Shown: positions 23,110-37,900 of the stretch, one piece after another
Layout of the letters: each line of letters opens with the position of its first letter
How positions within the stretch are numbered: the first letter of the stretch is position 1
Source of the DNA: Ligustrum vulgare
Lineage: Eukaryota > Streptophyta > Magnoliopsida > Lamiales > Oleaceae
DNA: 64,000 bases
NCBI GenBank assembly: GCA_963555705.1
Contig: OY743179.1
Coordinates: forward strand, 25,410,192 to 25,474,191
Direction: 5' to 3'
The notes under the pieces: model-generated
The model's input: only the letters and a program-made list of their open reading frames with translations
What the model was told of the DNA's origin: nothing
The model's database searches: none
Made by a program: the position numbers and the translations under genes

Positions 23110-23310
23110 AAATTTGGTGTGAAATTGCTAAGTATGTCAATATACTATTAGCTGTTCACATAAATTTATAATCTGGACAATATTCTAAAAGTGAAGATGA
23201 AAAGCATGAAATGAGTTATGTTCCCTATGCTAATAACATTGGTTCTATGATATATTTTATGATTACCACTAGACCAGATCTTGCATATACAGTTAGTTTC
23301 TTGGGTTAGA
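23110..23310 (+). pseudogene. Scrap of another copia RT
   Basis: Frame-by-frame reading gives SEDEKHEMSYVPYANNIGSM near 23195-23250, followed by TTRPDLAYTVSFLG and a stop at about 23307. This is the end of the RT/connection region of a TNT1-like copia element, and it is followed directly by gag of another element, so it is a leftover from an older insertion. Confidence 0.6.
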
Positions 23311-24145
23311 TTTGTGAAACAAATAATACGAAAATTCGTACTTGGATTGATAAATTTGTTGAGCATTCCATTGGTTCACAATTAACAAAATTTGATACGA
23401 CAAAGAGAGCTTGGGATCATTTGCTGAAACTGTATTCTTATGCAAAACGATTTTAGTTGGAAATTGATATACGGGATTTGCAGTAGAAAAATCCGAGTAT
23501 TCTAGAGTTTTATAATGCTATGGTAGAGATTTGGGATGAACTGGCTCTTACCGAAACCACGGCAATGAAAGTTTTTGATGATTATGTTACCTATAGAGAG
23601 GAACAGCTTGTTGTTCAGTTTTTTTTTGGCACTTCACAGTGATTTTGAGGTTCTTATAGGATCTATCTTGTATTGTGATCTCCTACCTTCTGTTGATTAA
23701 GCAGTTAGTGAGCTTATGGCTGAGGAAACATGTTTAAAATCACTTTTCAGAGATGTATCATTTCCTACATATAGTACATAAGTTTTGGCTATGTCTTCTC
23801 GACCACCTGTGCAGTATTAGAACAAAGGCTATATGAGGGTTTCCGGTGACGAGTGTGCCTTTTGTAAGCAAAATAGACATTGGAAAAATCGATGCCCTAA
23901 GAAATTGAAGAGCCAGTATCAAAAACCTTCACCGAATCAGTATCAGCGATCTTATCGTCCCAACATCAACATAGATGCAACTACTCCATCCTCTTGACTC
24001 ATCTATACTTGGACCACCACCTTCCTCTGGTCCCTTGTTGACTAATCTTGCTAAGCAGTTTCAGAGAGTCCTAGCCACGTAGCCACGTGCTCTGTCAGTT
24101 TCTAGTCGTTTAAAATATTTAGTTTCTAAAGACCAACTGGGAAAT

Positions 24146-24667
24146 TTGCAAATTCATGATATTTTTTATTGTAATGGTTGCGAATTTGCTAAATTCCCTG
24201 CTTTACCTTTTACTCGTAGTGTTTCTCATTCCATTGCACCATTTGACCTTGTTCATTCTGATGTATGGGGACCTCCTCCTATGACTACAAAAGGAGGATC
24301 TCAATATTGTGTCTCTTTTGTCGGTGATTACAATCATGATTGTTGGGTGTTCCCTATGAAACGACGTTTTGATTTTCTTTCTGTTTATCGTTCCTTTAGA
24401 GCATATGTTAAAACTCAACATTCTTCTGTCATTAAGTGTTTTAGATGTGACTTGGGTGGTGAAAATACTTCTATTGACTTTTGTGCCTTGCTTGCCTCTG
24501 ATGGAACTGTACACCAAACCTCTTATACTGACACTCCTCAACAAAATGGTTTGAATGATCATACTTCTGGTTTGTCACATTTTGAAGTATTGTTTGGACA
24601 TCCACATGATTATTCCTCTTTGAGGGTCTTTGGTTGTACTTGTTCTTCGTCCTACTGTAGAATGTAG
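24146..24667 (+). pseudogene. Copia element 4 integrase, with internal deletion
   Basis: The open frame shows FDLVHSDVWGPPP, CVSFVGDYNHDCWVFPMKRR, CDLGGENTS and TPQQNGL. Immediately after, it continues with SHFEVLFGHPHDYSSLRVFGC, so the segment that normally lies between PQQNG and the LFG motif (about 40 residues) is deleted in frame. Confidence 0.75.
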
Positions 24668-25149
24668 TAAGTTGACTTCACAATCTACTAGTTGCATATT
24701 TTTAGGATATGTGAAGGGACAAAATGTTATCGTTGTTTTGATCCAGTTAGTCAAAAAACTGTATGTTTATCGTCATGTTGTGCTTCTTGAACATATTTCA
24801 TTCTTCTCTATTTCTGATGATCCTTGTGACATGACTAAATCTGATATCATTCACATTGACCCTTTCTTTGATGATTTCGATAGTGCTACCTCTCCTCCCC
24901 ATGTACGATTTCCCCCCGCCCCCCACTCACTATAGATACAGATATGCCAGCTCCTGATGTCCACACTCCTACAGCCTCCCAAGTACAATCTGAGACTGCG
25001 GATCATTCGTCTCTTCGTCGATATCCTTCACATACTTGTAAGTCCACTCAGTTACCTTATTTTACTTATTCTTGTTATTCTGATTCTTTTCATTGTTTCT
25101 AAACTTCTATACACAAGCTCTCTGAACCATCTTCCCATAAAGAAGCTGC

Positions 25150-26436
25150 TCTAGATCTTCTTTGGCAGCAGGCTATGGCTGATGAACTCTCTACTTTGCA
25201 TAAGATAGAACTTGGGATCTAGTTCCATTACCTCATAGTAAACATGCTATTGGTTCTTATTGGATTTTCAAGATCAAAACCAAATATGATGGCTCGATTG
25301 ATCAATACAAAACTAGATTGGATGCAAAGGGGTTTGCTCAGTAATATGGTCTAGATTATGAAGAGACATTTGCTCCTGTTGCAAAGATGACTACTGTTCG
25401 TACTCTCATTGTCGTTATCTCTGTTCATTGGTGGAGTCTCTCTCAGATGGATGTTAAGGATGTATTCTTGAATGGAACTCTTCATGAGGGTGTTTATATG
25501 GTCTCTCCACTTGGTGTTTATCATAATTCTCGGTATGTATGCGAACTTAAGAAGGAACTTTATGGTCTCAAACAAGCACCTCCTACCAAGTTTGAAAAGT
25601 TTTCTAGTGTCATTATGTCTCTTGGGGTTTATATCCAGTCCTCATGACTCCGCCTTATTCTTTCGTTGTACCTCGGATGGTCGCATCTTGCTTTTGTTAT
25701 ATATTAATGATATGATTATCATCGATGACGATATTGTTGAATTAAAATCGAAATTAGCTCGTCGCTTTGAGATGTCCATTGTATTACTTTTTGGGGATCG
25801 ATGTTGATTTCTCCCCTATGGGGATATCTTCTGTCTCAGTCTAAGTATACTACCGATGTCATTGAGCATGCTCATATTAATGATACTAGGATTATTGATA
25901 CTCCTCTTGAAGCCAATGCTCGATATTCTCCTTCTGACAGTGAGCATTTGACTAATCCTACTTTATATTGCACTATTGTAGATTGTTTGGTATATCTCAC
26001 CATTACTCGTCCAGATACTTCTCATGTTGTTCACATTGTTAGTCAGTTTATTTCAGCTCCAACTACCGTTCATTGGGTAGTTGTTGTTCGTATCTTGCGT
26101 TATCTTCGCGTCACTTACTTTCGTAGTCTCTTGTTCCCATCAACTTCCTCTTTAGAGCTCCGTGCATACTCTAATGCTAATTGGGCAAGAAATCATGTTG
26201 ATCGAAAGTCTTCTCTTATCTCTTGGAAGAGTAAAAAGCAGATTGTCGTTTCTCGTTCTTCCACTGAGGCCGAACATCGTGCTATGACATCCACTACCAC
26301 TGAGATTGTGTGGCTGCACTGGTTACTTACAGACATGGGAATTACTTTCTCCTCTCCGACTATCATGTATTGCAATAATAAAAGTGTCATTAAGATTTCT
26401 CATATTTCTGTATTCCATGAGTGGGAAACATATTGA
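25150..26436 (+). pseudogene. Copia element 4 reverse transcriptase and RNase H, broken
   Basis: RT parts are in several frames: a decayed RT start near 25210-25330, 25387-25647 (SQMDVKDVFLNGTLHEGVYM), 25472-25807 (active site altered to YINDMIII), and 25801-26436 (RT end TITRPDTSHVVHIVSQF, RNase H YSNANWARN and SRSSTEAEHRAMTS). The YVDD catalytic motif is lost, so the enzyme would be dead even without the frameshifts. Confidence 0.78.
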
Positions 26437-26609
26437 GATTGACTGTCATCTTGTTCGTCATCATCTTCAGTATAGCATTATTTCTTTACCCGTTGTTTCT
26501 TCATCGTTACAACTTATTTCTTTACAAAATCTCATCTTGTTCAACATTTTCATTTCCTACTGACAAACTCTCGCAGCTTCTTCCTGTGACATCGTGAGTT
26601 TGAGGGGGA

Positions 26610-26814
26610 TGTTAGAGTTAGTACAATTTAATATGTTTATTATCTTTTTTTTTTTTGTAATTATTTAGGGGCTTTTTAGTCTCATTGTATGTTTGTATAA
26701 ATATACTTTGTACTCTTTCTTTTTGCCCTAATTCTAATAGAAGAAATGAAACCACCGTTTTCTTTTCTTCTTCTTGCTGTTTTATTTCTTCCTTTAGTTT
26801 GTATGATTTCCACA
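26610..26814 (+). repeat. 3' LTR of copia element 4
   Basis: It starts TGTTAGAGTTAG after the polypurine tract. A TATA-like GTATAAATATAC lies at about 26693. The end is placed tentatively at CACA near 26814. No second copy is available to fix it. Confidence 0.6.
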
Positions 26815-28944
26815 CTTATTTTATTATTATTGACTTAGTCTAATAAATTGTGACATGTGATTTAGTTTGTTGTGCATGTTAATGTAGTGGAGATGGTTGT
26901 TCCTTCTTTTTAATAGTTTTCCTATTTTCATGTTATTTTCCCATTTCCTAGTTAGTGGGTTGTTAAATCAAGTCTATTTAATGGACTTGCCGCATTTATT
27001 TATCATCATCAAGAATTATAAAATGAAATATTTTCCTTTGCCCTCTTCTAAAGGCACGAATTTTGCATGTCTTCTATCTCTTTCATCAAGTCTTTTTTTT
27101 TTTCACTACAGTTCTCTTCTTCCCCTTCAATAATTCCAAATTAAATCGTTATCAGTCTTTAAGCTTGATCTAAATCATTGACTTTTCATAACCTAATCTC
27201 AATCGTGAATTAGGTCGACAAACATCCCATTATGTTTTAAATCTTGAACCTGGTCGGTATTGTGTGTCTAGTTAAGAGTGGAGAATAATTCTTCATAGCA
27301 TGTGATGTGCCCATATATTCTTTGGTATTTCATATCTGAATCTCTGAAAATACTCTCTCTTTTTCCCTCTTTCCAATGGATAAATGATGTTTCACTAATG
27401 TGTATCTATCTGTGCAAGTTATGTAAATTAATAGACAGATACATTGATATATGTAAAATAGACAGGATTACTACGTTGAACGTCATTAAATAGTCTTATG
27501 TTGATACACTATTATCGCTTTCCCTTCTTTATTGCCAGAACTAGTAACATTACCGGAATAGAATTGGGTTCTATTGAAGACAAGGAAACAAAAGTGATCT
27601 GACTATTCATCAATATTCTCCAACTTGAACATAACCTACAAATGTATCCATGTACAGTGCTCAAGGGTTTTGCTTATCCGGTTCATTGTCTTCCTGCACT
27701 GCAAAGGCTGCATTGAATGATATAAATAACTAGCTGTGCCAACAGCCACATAAATTGTTGGTTGCATAAGGAGAGTATTGAGCTACATTAGGTGTTCCCT
27801 GGAGTTCCTCCGACCGCTTCATGGTGACTCTTGGTTGCTTCAACACAATGTAGTTATGTAGCCTCCTGAAGTGTTTGGGGGAACTCTCGGGTTCGCTTGA
27901 TATTACATGCACAAAAGCGCTCAATAGAGTCAAATAGCGTGATAATTACGACCACTACCATAGGAATAGGACACAAGAACACAGTGAACCGGTCAAAGAG
28001 TACCTCACAGCGAGTTTTCAAAGCACTCCCAGTCAATTAATCTCAAAGTTAATCAGTACAATCACGTGTCACCTCACAGACTTCATCATACTCTGGTTAC
28101 CCAACTACAATCTATTCCCAACTCCCAAGGGCCCCTCGGCTAATCCTTTCAAATCAAAAGGGATGGAATGTGGTGGGTGGGTGAGTGGGGTGGAACATGC
28201 TATTAAGCCATTTGATATGAAAGTATAATATTTTAAAGAGAATTACATATATATATATATATATATATATCATTCAAATTTCATTGTCTAAACACTCTCG
28301 GTGTAGTCAAGGGTTTATTTATTTATTTATTTTTTAACAAAACTTGATACCCATGATTTTATTATATGGACGGAGCAAGTTTACAACTCAGAACATTTGT
28401 CTTTAATACCATGGGATGGGAAATAGAGAATGAGAAAAGGAGACCACCAAGAAGGTGAACGATTACTCACTACTCTTTCAATTTTACATTAGATCTCGAA
28501 ACATTTCCACGCTATTATTTTTTAGTTTGACAAAATTAAAAATATTTAAAATTTGGGTTATAATTTTCTTGATTGTCCTTGATTACTTCTATAATTGCAG
28601 GAAGATTATTTGAGATTCTTTCAACTTTCCTTTTTTCTCAAAGTTTCTGCCTTATAGAGTAAATATCTGTCATGATATTTTTCATACAGCCGGCAAGGAA
28701 AAGCTTTCTTGTAGACTGGATCTTGACATGATTACCGAAAATTACACAGCTCTAACATCATTTCATGCATATGCTAGTTAAACTAATATTAGTATTAATA
28801 TCATTACGCGGAACTATTTCAATCTCCAGTATGAATGAACAAAGATCCAGGAATGCTACAATCAACAACAATTGGAATCCAATTCTAGATTTACATATAA
28901 AATAAGAAAATGGCATACTCGACTGGAGTACACATTACTTCTTC
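26815..28944. other. Intergenic region downstream of the kinase gene
   Basis: Mostly AT-rich sequence without recognised genes. It contains the (TA)n microsatellite at 28246-28270. Two overlapping minus-strand frames lie at 27730-28036. One contains a hydrophobic run FLCPIPMVVVVIITLF that could be a membrane segment, the other ends NNLCGCWHS. They might be exons of an unrecognised gene, but no start or splice pattern can be defended. The kinase 3' untranslated region should lie in the right-most few hundred bases. Confidence 0.4.
28246..28270. repeat. (TA)n microsatellite
   Basis: About 12-13 AT dinucleotide units in a row in intergenic DNA. Confidence 0.95.
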
Positions 28945-31900
28945 TCATCTTACTCGTGGAGATTTTTGATGGGATCGAAATGGAGATGCCAATGGAGTAC
29001 CAACAGAATCAGTCGAGGGTCGATTCATAGCTATTGAATGTCTAGATGCAACTTTTGAAGATTGGAGTTCTTCAAGTTTGGCTAAAACCTCTGCCATTCG
29101 TGGTCTGAGCTTTGGCTCGAAGCTTATGCATTGCAAAGCGATGGAAGCAGCAGTGAACGCTTCTTTCTGAGGATATTGGCCTTCCAGTTTGATGTCCATA
29201 ATCCGGAACAATTTCCTCTTGTCCCCCATATACGGTTTTGCCCAGTCTACAAGATTCTGCTCGATGCCTACCTTCGTTTTATCAAGAGCACGACGTCCAG
29301 ATAATAATTCTAGCAAAACAACTCCAAAGCTGTACACGTCACTTTTTGCTGTCAATCGGCCTGTTCATTATCAAGAACTCCATTGGTTAGTCTGGCAGAA
29401 GCTTTAAAGTAACTTTTGCTTCCATACATGTCTGCCTAAGTTTTTTTCTTTTTCTTTTGACCTTTCATCAAAACTATAAGATTGAATAAGAAAACCGTTA
29501 AAAGTAGAACATATTATCCAAGAAAAGGAGCCTAACACAAAGATTTGATCGTTAAATGTTGTCGACCGTTAGGCTTGGATTACACCATCTCTAATGGCAG
29601 TTCTAAGTGCCTGTTTGGATGAAATTATAATTTTTTGAAATTGTAAGCTTTAAAGCAACCAAAATAAAGAAAAGAAAATAATTTTGATTGTAGAGTAGAG
29701 GTTACTATCAAATACCACAACTTATTTGCAACTTCGATCGATAGAGACTTATAGTAGCTTATGCATGTAAAAGTGAAAGGAGATGTTTCAACTTTATGAA
29801 CCTGTAGCAACATACTCCGGTGCAGCATAGCCCTGCGTACCCATTACTTGTGTAGATACGTGAGTCCTATCACCGGTCGGTCCAGCCTTGGCCAAACCAA
29901 AATCGGACAACTTGGCGTTAAATTCCTGTATCCCAGTGCAGAATCAACCGACTGTAATAATGCTATCTAGTATCTATGGAAGGAACTATTTGGTAGAAGT
30001 CAGTTAAAAAGAGAAGGTGACTATATCAATTGAACATACCCCGTCTAAAAGAATGTTAGAAGCCTTGAAATCTCGATATATCACTTGTTCTTCAGCTTCA
30101 TGCAGGAAAGAAAGTCCTCTTGCAGCCCCTATAGCCACCTTCATTCTTGTTGTCCAAGAAAGGGGTTGAGGTCCTCCTGCAAAAGGAAATTTCGAATGTT
30201 ACTACATGATCTAAAAGTGGTGTCAAAATTTTTGAGCAAAGTTGAACATGATCTAATAAAATCACAGATAAGCACATAAAATTTAATTTGACTATACTAC
30301 GTCAATTATGCGGTGTCAAATGACAAAGGGTTACTTACACATGGACCAAAAATTAAAGCTTAAGTGTTGCCAAGATACAAAAGACAAAGGTAGACCTAGT
30401 TTTTGGTGATAAATGCACAAATGTGCTGATATGAAGTTCTGAACCCATGATCCAACTATAAAAGAAAAAGAAAAAACGTAGAAGCCACAATAAATGTGGA
30501 CAAAGTTTGACATCCTCGCTCGCACACAGCAATGGAAAAGGAAGCAAGTTGATGGAAAAAATTCAATGTACTAAGCCCCTGTTTGGTGGATAAAATTTAG
30601 ATCTTTAGAAGATTTTGATAAAAACTGGTGAAATGTTTAGTTAAAAAGTTGATAAAATTTGTGGGACCCATTGTGCCTTTGAAAAACGAGTTTTAAGAAA
30701 TGAAGGCCAAACAGGCGATAAATATACTAAAAAGTTTCCAATCCCAGGAATCATGTTTCAAATCCTCAAACACTACCAGGTGAATATTTAGAACCCACTA
30801 ATCCAATGGAGTAGCTAACTCATTACTTCACCAGAAGATCTAATTCTTTTTTACCAAAATATCCATCCTTGTACATCAAATGTGTTCAAAGGCAGAGAAA
30901 GGATGGTGGCAAATGCTCAAGTTTGCTCAATAAAACAAAGTAATTTCTATTACCAATTAAATTATCGGTGACAGATTTGTAGTGGTACATGTTAAATCAG
31001 ATAACATGACATTCAAACGATTGTAGACTAGTGTATACTATTAGAGGAAAATATATTACTGATTGGTTTTAGAATATTCTACAGCATCACTGATTCATAT
31101 TGTGCTGTATTACTAGAGAATATTCTACTGTAATTGGTTGTTTTAATTAGTTGATGTAGTTAGCTTAGATGATTGATATTCTACTGTAATTGGTTTAGCA
31201 CTTCACCTAATATAGGATGCTGTAAACTCGTATAAATATACTCCACCTTCAATGAAAAGTTTTAAGCCATTTTTCACACATTAATATGGTATCAAAGCAC
31301 TAATCCATCCCTTCCCTCTTCTATTTTTTTCATCCAGCACAAAACTTGAAGTCCCTTACTCAAGCGTTAGTTTCCAACCTGCACAGTCCATGGCTTCCTC
31401 TGATTCATCCACCATAACACGTACCACCATCGCAGACACCCAACAACCCAATCATCTCTTAATTACTATCAACCTCACAAACATCAAACATCACCAAGCT
31501 CACCACCACCAACTATATCACCTAGAAACTTCAGATTCTTGCTCTTCTTGAAGGGTATGAGTTAGAACGATTTGTAGATGGTACCCATCCGTGTCTCGCT
31601 GCCACTATTACCACAGAAACTACAACCTCCCCCAACCTTACTCACGCCACATGGAAACGCCAAGATTGACTCACCTTCAATGCCCTTCTTGGAATGGTCT
31701 CCCCTTTCATACAGACACTTCTCTCCTGTACCACCACATCTTGCCAGTTTTGACCACATTTGCCAACGCCTATGGCAAACATACTTCACATCAAGCAAAT
31801 CAAGGAGTCTTAAAAATCAGGCCAAGGGCTCTAATAGCATTTCTGAATACATGAATTTCATGAAGTCTTATGCAGATGAGCTCCCTCTCCTTGGCAAGCC

Positions 31901-34900
31901 TCTTGACTATGAGAACTTGACTGATCAAGTTCGTGATGACCTAGATTCAGAATATTAAATGGTAGTCGAAACAGTCAATGCTCAAGAAACACCAATTTCG
32001 CTTGATGAACTTCATGAGAAACTTCTCAACAAGGAGGCCTCTATGCGCTCTTCCGTTAAACCAACCGTGTCCCCTCTATCACAGCCAATGTTACTACCAA
32101 ACATCCCATACAGCAACTACGTCCATCTCAGGCATCTCAGCAGCCCTCCAACCTACACTGTAGTTCTCATCTCCCATCAAGACCCTACCTTTGCCATTAT
32201 CAAGCTTGTGGCATCCAAGGTCAAACAGTCAAGTAGTGCCCTTCCTATCAACTTATCATGGCACACAGTCCACAACAATATCATTCGATGCATGCTCGCC
32301 CTTCCCTACAACATCCTTCATCTCCTCTACAACCGAAAGCTCACTACGTTGCAACCTCTACCACTGACACTCCCACATGGTTACTTGACAGTGGTGCTTC
32401 AAATCACGTCACCGACTTGGGCAATCTATCTCTACACACTCCCTACCATGGCCTCGACCACGGTCTCTATTTCCCACATTGTTTCCACTAATCTTGTCAC
32501 TCCCTCTCGAACTTTTAATTTATCTAATTTTCTTTGTGTACCTAGCATGAAAAAGAACCTTATTTCTATTTCTCAATTTTTTTGCACTAATAACGCTTCT
32601 ATTGAGTTCTTACCTAACTCTTTTCATGTCAAGGACCCATGCACGGGAGCAATTCTTCAGCAGGGACAGACTAAGGATGGAGTGTACAAGTGGCCAAATC
32701 CCTATTCCAAGTTGTCATTCCCATTAGTAGCTCTCCCTAGTGTCAAGACCACTTCCTCCGAATGGCACTCCCGATTAGGTCATCCAGCTTATAATGTTTT
32801 TAAGCAGATTGTTTCTACTTTCTCATCACCTTTATCGAATAAGTTGGTACCTACTTCATTCTGTAATGCTTGTCAATGCAATAAAAGTCACAAACTGCTT
32901 TCAATATATCGTCCATTGTTTCTATACGGCCTCTTGAAATAATTTATTCTGATGTATGGACCTCTACTATTTCCTCTGCTAATGACTTTAAATTCTACAT
33001 TCTTTTTCTTGATCGCTTTACCAAATATATTTGGTATTATCCCCCTTCAACGAAATCACACGTGCATGATATCTTTGTCCGATTTAAAGCTCTTGTTGAA
33101 AATAATTTCAAGCACACCATCACCACTCTATACTCCAACGACGGAGGGGAATATCAAGCACTTTCTTCTTTCCTCTCTACAAATGGAATCTCTCATCTCA
33201 ACACTCCACCCCCACATTCCTGAACATAATGGCTATTCTGAAAGTCGTCATCATCACATCTTTGAAGCCGGTCTTTCCCTTGTCACCCATGCATTTATTC
33301 CGCTAACTTACTAGAATTTTTTCTTTGCCACCGCAGTATATCTCATCAATCGCATGCCCACGCTACAACTCTCCACTCCTTATAAACAACTCTTTCGGTC
33401 CCCATCCAACTACTCCAAACTCCGCATCTTTGGTTGCCTATGCTATTTGTGGCTTCCCCCATACACATCTCACAATCTTGACCCTCCCTCCCTCCCTCCC
33501 TTGTGTTTTTGTAGGATATTCTCTCACTCAAAGTGCCTCTCTTAGCCTTGATCCCTCTACCACTAAACTCTATGCTTCTCGACATGTCCAATTTGTCGAA
33601 ACCACCTTTCCGTTCACCTCACTTAAGGGTCACCTTCAACGTTCGGAACCTAATACAATAACCAACTGTCAAATTAGTCTGAATACCCCCTTCAATAGGG
33701 TTTACTTCATTATATCAAGGCAGAAAATGTACATACAAGGTAAGTATAATCTCTATTTACAGCATATTTACAGCCTAGAGATTTGCTATCAAGTATGGAA
33801 AGTATCCTAACATAGTGCAATTCAATTATGGAATAATATAATTTATTCCAAATTATATTCGTAACATCCCCCCTCAAATTGATGCTGGCGGATCAATAAG
33901 CATCAATTTGTCAATTAAGAACTGAAGTCGATGTCGAGAAAGAACTTTAGTGAAAATATCTGCAGTCTGATGTTCAGTAGAAATGTGAGGAAGAGTGATC
34001 ACGTGTCTGTCAAAGGCCTCTCGTATGGAATGACAATCAACCTCAATATGTTTTGTACGCTCATGGAAAACTGGATTAGCTGCAATCTGAATAGCACTGG
34101 TATTGTCAGCATTAAGAGGAGTTGCATGAAGCTGAGGGAAGCCAAGTTCGCCCAATAATCCACGGAGCCATGTGATCTCAGAGCAGGCGGAAGACATAGC
34201 ACGATACTCAGACTCAGTGGAGGACTTGGAGACTCTGTCTTGTTTCTTACTCTTCCAAGAAATGAGTGCATTGCCGAGAAACATGCACCATCCAGTAACA
34301 GAACGACGAGTATCTGCACATCCTGCCCAATCAACATCACTATATCCCACTAACTTTAAGGAAGATTCCCTAGGAAAGAACAATCCACGTGAAGACGTCC
34401 CTTTCAAATAACGAATAATGCGACGAACAGCTGCAAGATGAAGATGTCTAGGGGTTTGCATAAATTGGCTGACCTGCTGCACAGCAAAAGAAATGTCAGG
34501 ACGCGTAATCGTCAAATAGTTCAAACTCCCAACAAGTTGCCGGTACAATGATGGATCTGAAAGAAGCTCGCCTTCCTCACGAAGGAGCTTAAGATTGACC
34601 TCCAATGGGGTAAGGACAGAGTTACCTGATTGAAGACCAGCCAAGGAAATCACTTCCTGTGTGTATTTATGTTGATTTAACAATATACCAGACCGAGTAT
34701 TCTGGACCTCAAGGCCAAGAAAGTACTGCAAAGGACCAAGGTCCTTCATACGAAAAGATGCCTTCAGATGTTGTTGTAACTACTTGATTAATTCAGTATC
34801 GGACCCTGTAATCACAATGTCGTCAACATATACTAGAAGCAACACAATTCCTGCAGACGTCTTGCGAAGAAAAAGAGAGGAATCAAACTGACTCTGAGCA

Positions 34901-37900
34901 AATTGAAAGTCAAACAAGGTAGAACGAAATTTATCAAACCATGCACGTGGAGCCTGTTTCAGTCCGTACAAGGACCGACGTAGGTGACAAACCTCAGAGG
35001 AAGATGAAGTAAACATCCCGGGAGGTGGAGACATATAAATTTCTTCTTTTAATTCTCCATGTAGGAAAGCATTTTTCACATCCATCTGTTGGAGAGACCA
35101 TCCCTGTGAAGCGGCAATGGCCAAGATAGTCCGGACAGTAGTCATCTTGGCAACAGGAGCAAACGTTTCGTCATAATCAAGGCCATACTCTTGGCGATTC
35201 CCAAGAGCCACAAGACGAGCCTTATATCTGTCAAGTGATCCATCAGGTCGAAGTTTAACTGTGTATACCCATTTACACCCAATCGATTTGACACCAGAAG
35301 GACAAGTAACAATATCCCAAGTGTGATTTTCTTGAAGAGCCTGGATCTCTTCTTGCATGGCTTGCTGCCAACACGCTTGAGAAGCTGCCTCAGCATAAGA
35401 GTGAGGAACAGAAATAGTATCGAGAGTGGCAGTGAGTGATGTATGAGGAAAACCATACCTATCAGGTACATGTGTAACTCGAGTGGAGCGTCGAGGTAGA
35501 GGAGGCGCAGACTCAGGCATCGGTTCAGTGTCTGGAAGGGGCGCTGAAGAAGGTAGGTGACGTCGTTGATACACAAAACCTGGTTTGAACCGCTCAATAG
35601 AAGAAGATATATTATCAAAATCTGGGAGACGAACAACTGGGGGATCAAGAATAACCTGTGACTGAAAGAAATTTTGATTTTCAAAGAAAATCACATTTCG
35701 GGAAATTCGAAATTTATTTGCATGAGCATCATAACACAAAAATCCTTTCTGAGTAGGGCTATATCCCATAAAGGCACATGTGACAGAATGGGCAGCAAGC
35801 TTGTGACGATCAACAGGTGGTAGGTGAACAAAACACACACAACCAAAAGTATGAATGGAGTGATACTCAGGAGGCATGCCAAATAAACGAAAATATGGAG
35901 AATCATAATTTAGAGTGACAGTAGGCAAACGATTGATCAAATAGACGGCAGTAGATAAAGCCTCAACCCAAAACCTAGATGGTACAGATGACTCAATCAA
36001 TAAAGTGCGAACAACATCCAAGAGATGACGATTCTTACGTTCAGCGACTCCATTTTGTTGAGGGGTATAAGGACAAGAACGCTGAGATATGATCCCCTTT
36101 TGCTGAAGGTAGGTCTGGAATAAGTTAGACATGTACTCTCCCCCTGAGTCGGAACGTAAGATTTTGATACGAGTACTAAATTGAGTCTCTACAAGCGCAA
36201 GAAAGGTTTGAAAGGAAGAAAATACATCAGATTTAGAACGGAGAAAATATATCCAAGTAAAGCGACTAAAAGCATCAATAAATGTCACAAAATAACGATA
36301 CTGGCCATGAGAAACAACGGGACTTATACCCCAAACATCAGTATGTATAATCTCAAAGCAATGAGAAGCACGACTACCATGCACAGGAAAAGGTAAAGTT
36401 TTACTTTTACCAAGACGACAAGTAGCACAATCAAGAGAAACAGGAGAAGAACTAAATGAATCTTTATTGCCCAAAAAACCATGTTTTATAAGATGAGTCA
36501 AAACAACAGAATTGGGGTGACCCAATTTCTTATGCCATATTTCAATATTATTGGCAGTAGCCGTACATGCAAGAGAAATAACATTTGGAATAGAAAACTG
36601 TAAAGGAAATAGACATCCCACTTTAGGCCCCTTCGCTATCACCATCCCTGATGCCTGATCCTGCACAAGACAACCACCACGAGAAAAATGAACATCACAA
36701 TTATGATCCACCAGTTGTCCTACAGAAATCAAATTTGTGGATAACCCAGGGGAGACAAAAATATTTTGTAATGAAGAACCCAAATTACCAACAGCAGTAA
36801 TAGGAAGAGTACTGCCATCAGCAATCTGAATGTGTTGTGTTCCTGCATACTTACGAACATCACGGAGACCAATCGGACTACCAGTCATATGATTAGAAGC
36901 CCCCGAATCAACAATCCAAGAAGTGGTGAGCTTAGCAACCTTACCTTGTAAGCCTAAAGCTGAAAAAGCCGAGGCAATCATTTGTTGGACCACGGCAGGT
37001 GTGAGAACAGATGAATCAGAGCTTACGGTGGAAGGTGTTGAAGAAGACGAGGACTGAACAGCGGCTTGAAAGGCATGAGATTGGCGATTCTGAGGTCGCA
37101 CTCGACAGTCTTTAATGATGTGACCCTCTTTCTTGCAGTAGTTGCAAAATTTCCTGGGACAGTTACGAGCAATATGACCAAACTCTTTGCAACTGAAACA
37201 CTGTATTTTGTTCTTACCTTTCCCTTGTGCTACATAGGCTACATTAACAGCTTCAGAAAAGACTTTCTCAGAAGTCATACCCATCTGAGTGGATAACCGT
37301 TGTTCTTCGCGCAGCAAATCCCCCAAGCAAATGTCCAAAGAGGGAATCGGATTTCGGTTCAATAACCCGGCTCTAGCATGTTCAAATTCAGGGCGAAGCT
37401 TCATCAAGAACTGATCACGTTGACTTTCAGCATGAACTGTTTGAAGAGCCTCGAGTGCCGCAGTGGGAACCTTAGAGTAAACAATAGCAGTATACTCGCT
37501 CCAAAGATTAATAAACCCAGAATAAAATTGCTCAATAGTCAAATTACCTTGACTGAAATTGCTAATGTCCAACTCCAGTTGAAATTTTCTAGCACTATGA
37601 TCTTGGTGATAAACACGCTGCAGGTAAGCCCACATAGTCTGAGCTGTAGTAAAACACCGAAGATTGGTGACAAGATGTGGATCAATTGTTCCCAATAGCA
37701 AGGAGATCACCTTGGCATCTTTGACTTCCCATTGGGCAAGTTCTTTTTCATCAGTAGGAGCTCGAACAGAATTTTCAATATGATTTGATAATTCTTTTCC
37801 TTTCAAGAACATCTTAAATTGAAAAGCCCATGTAGGGTAATTTTTACCAGTGAAGTGAACAATGGTATTTTCAATTGACATGATAACAAATTCGAAAAAC

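Larger units (their letters stand above)
23311..26814 (+). mobile_element. Ty1/copia retrotransposon 4, 5' truncated and degraded
   Basis: Gag is readable from about 23335 (WIDKFVEHSIGSQLTKFDTTKRAWDHLLKLY). A zinc knuckle CAFCKQNRHWKNRC lies at about 23850-23895, then integrase, RT and RNase H. The polypurine tract GAGGGGGA (26602-26609) precedes the 3' LTR start TGTTAGAG at 26610. No 5' LTR is seen. Stops and frameshifts occur every 100-300 bp, so the copy is old. Confidence 0.8.
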
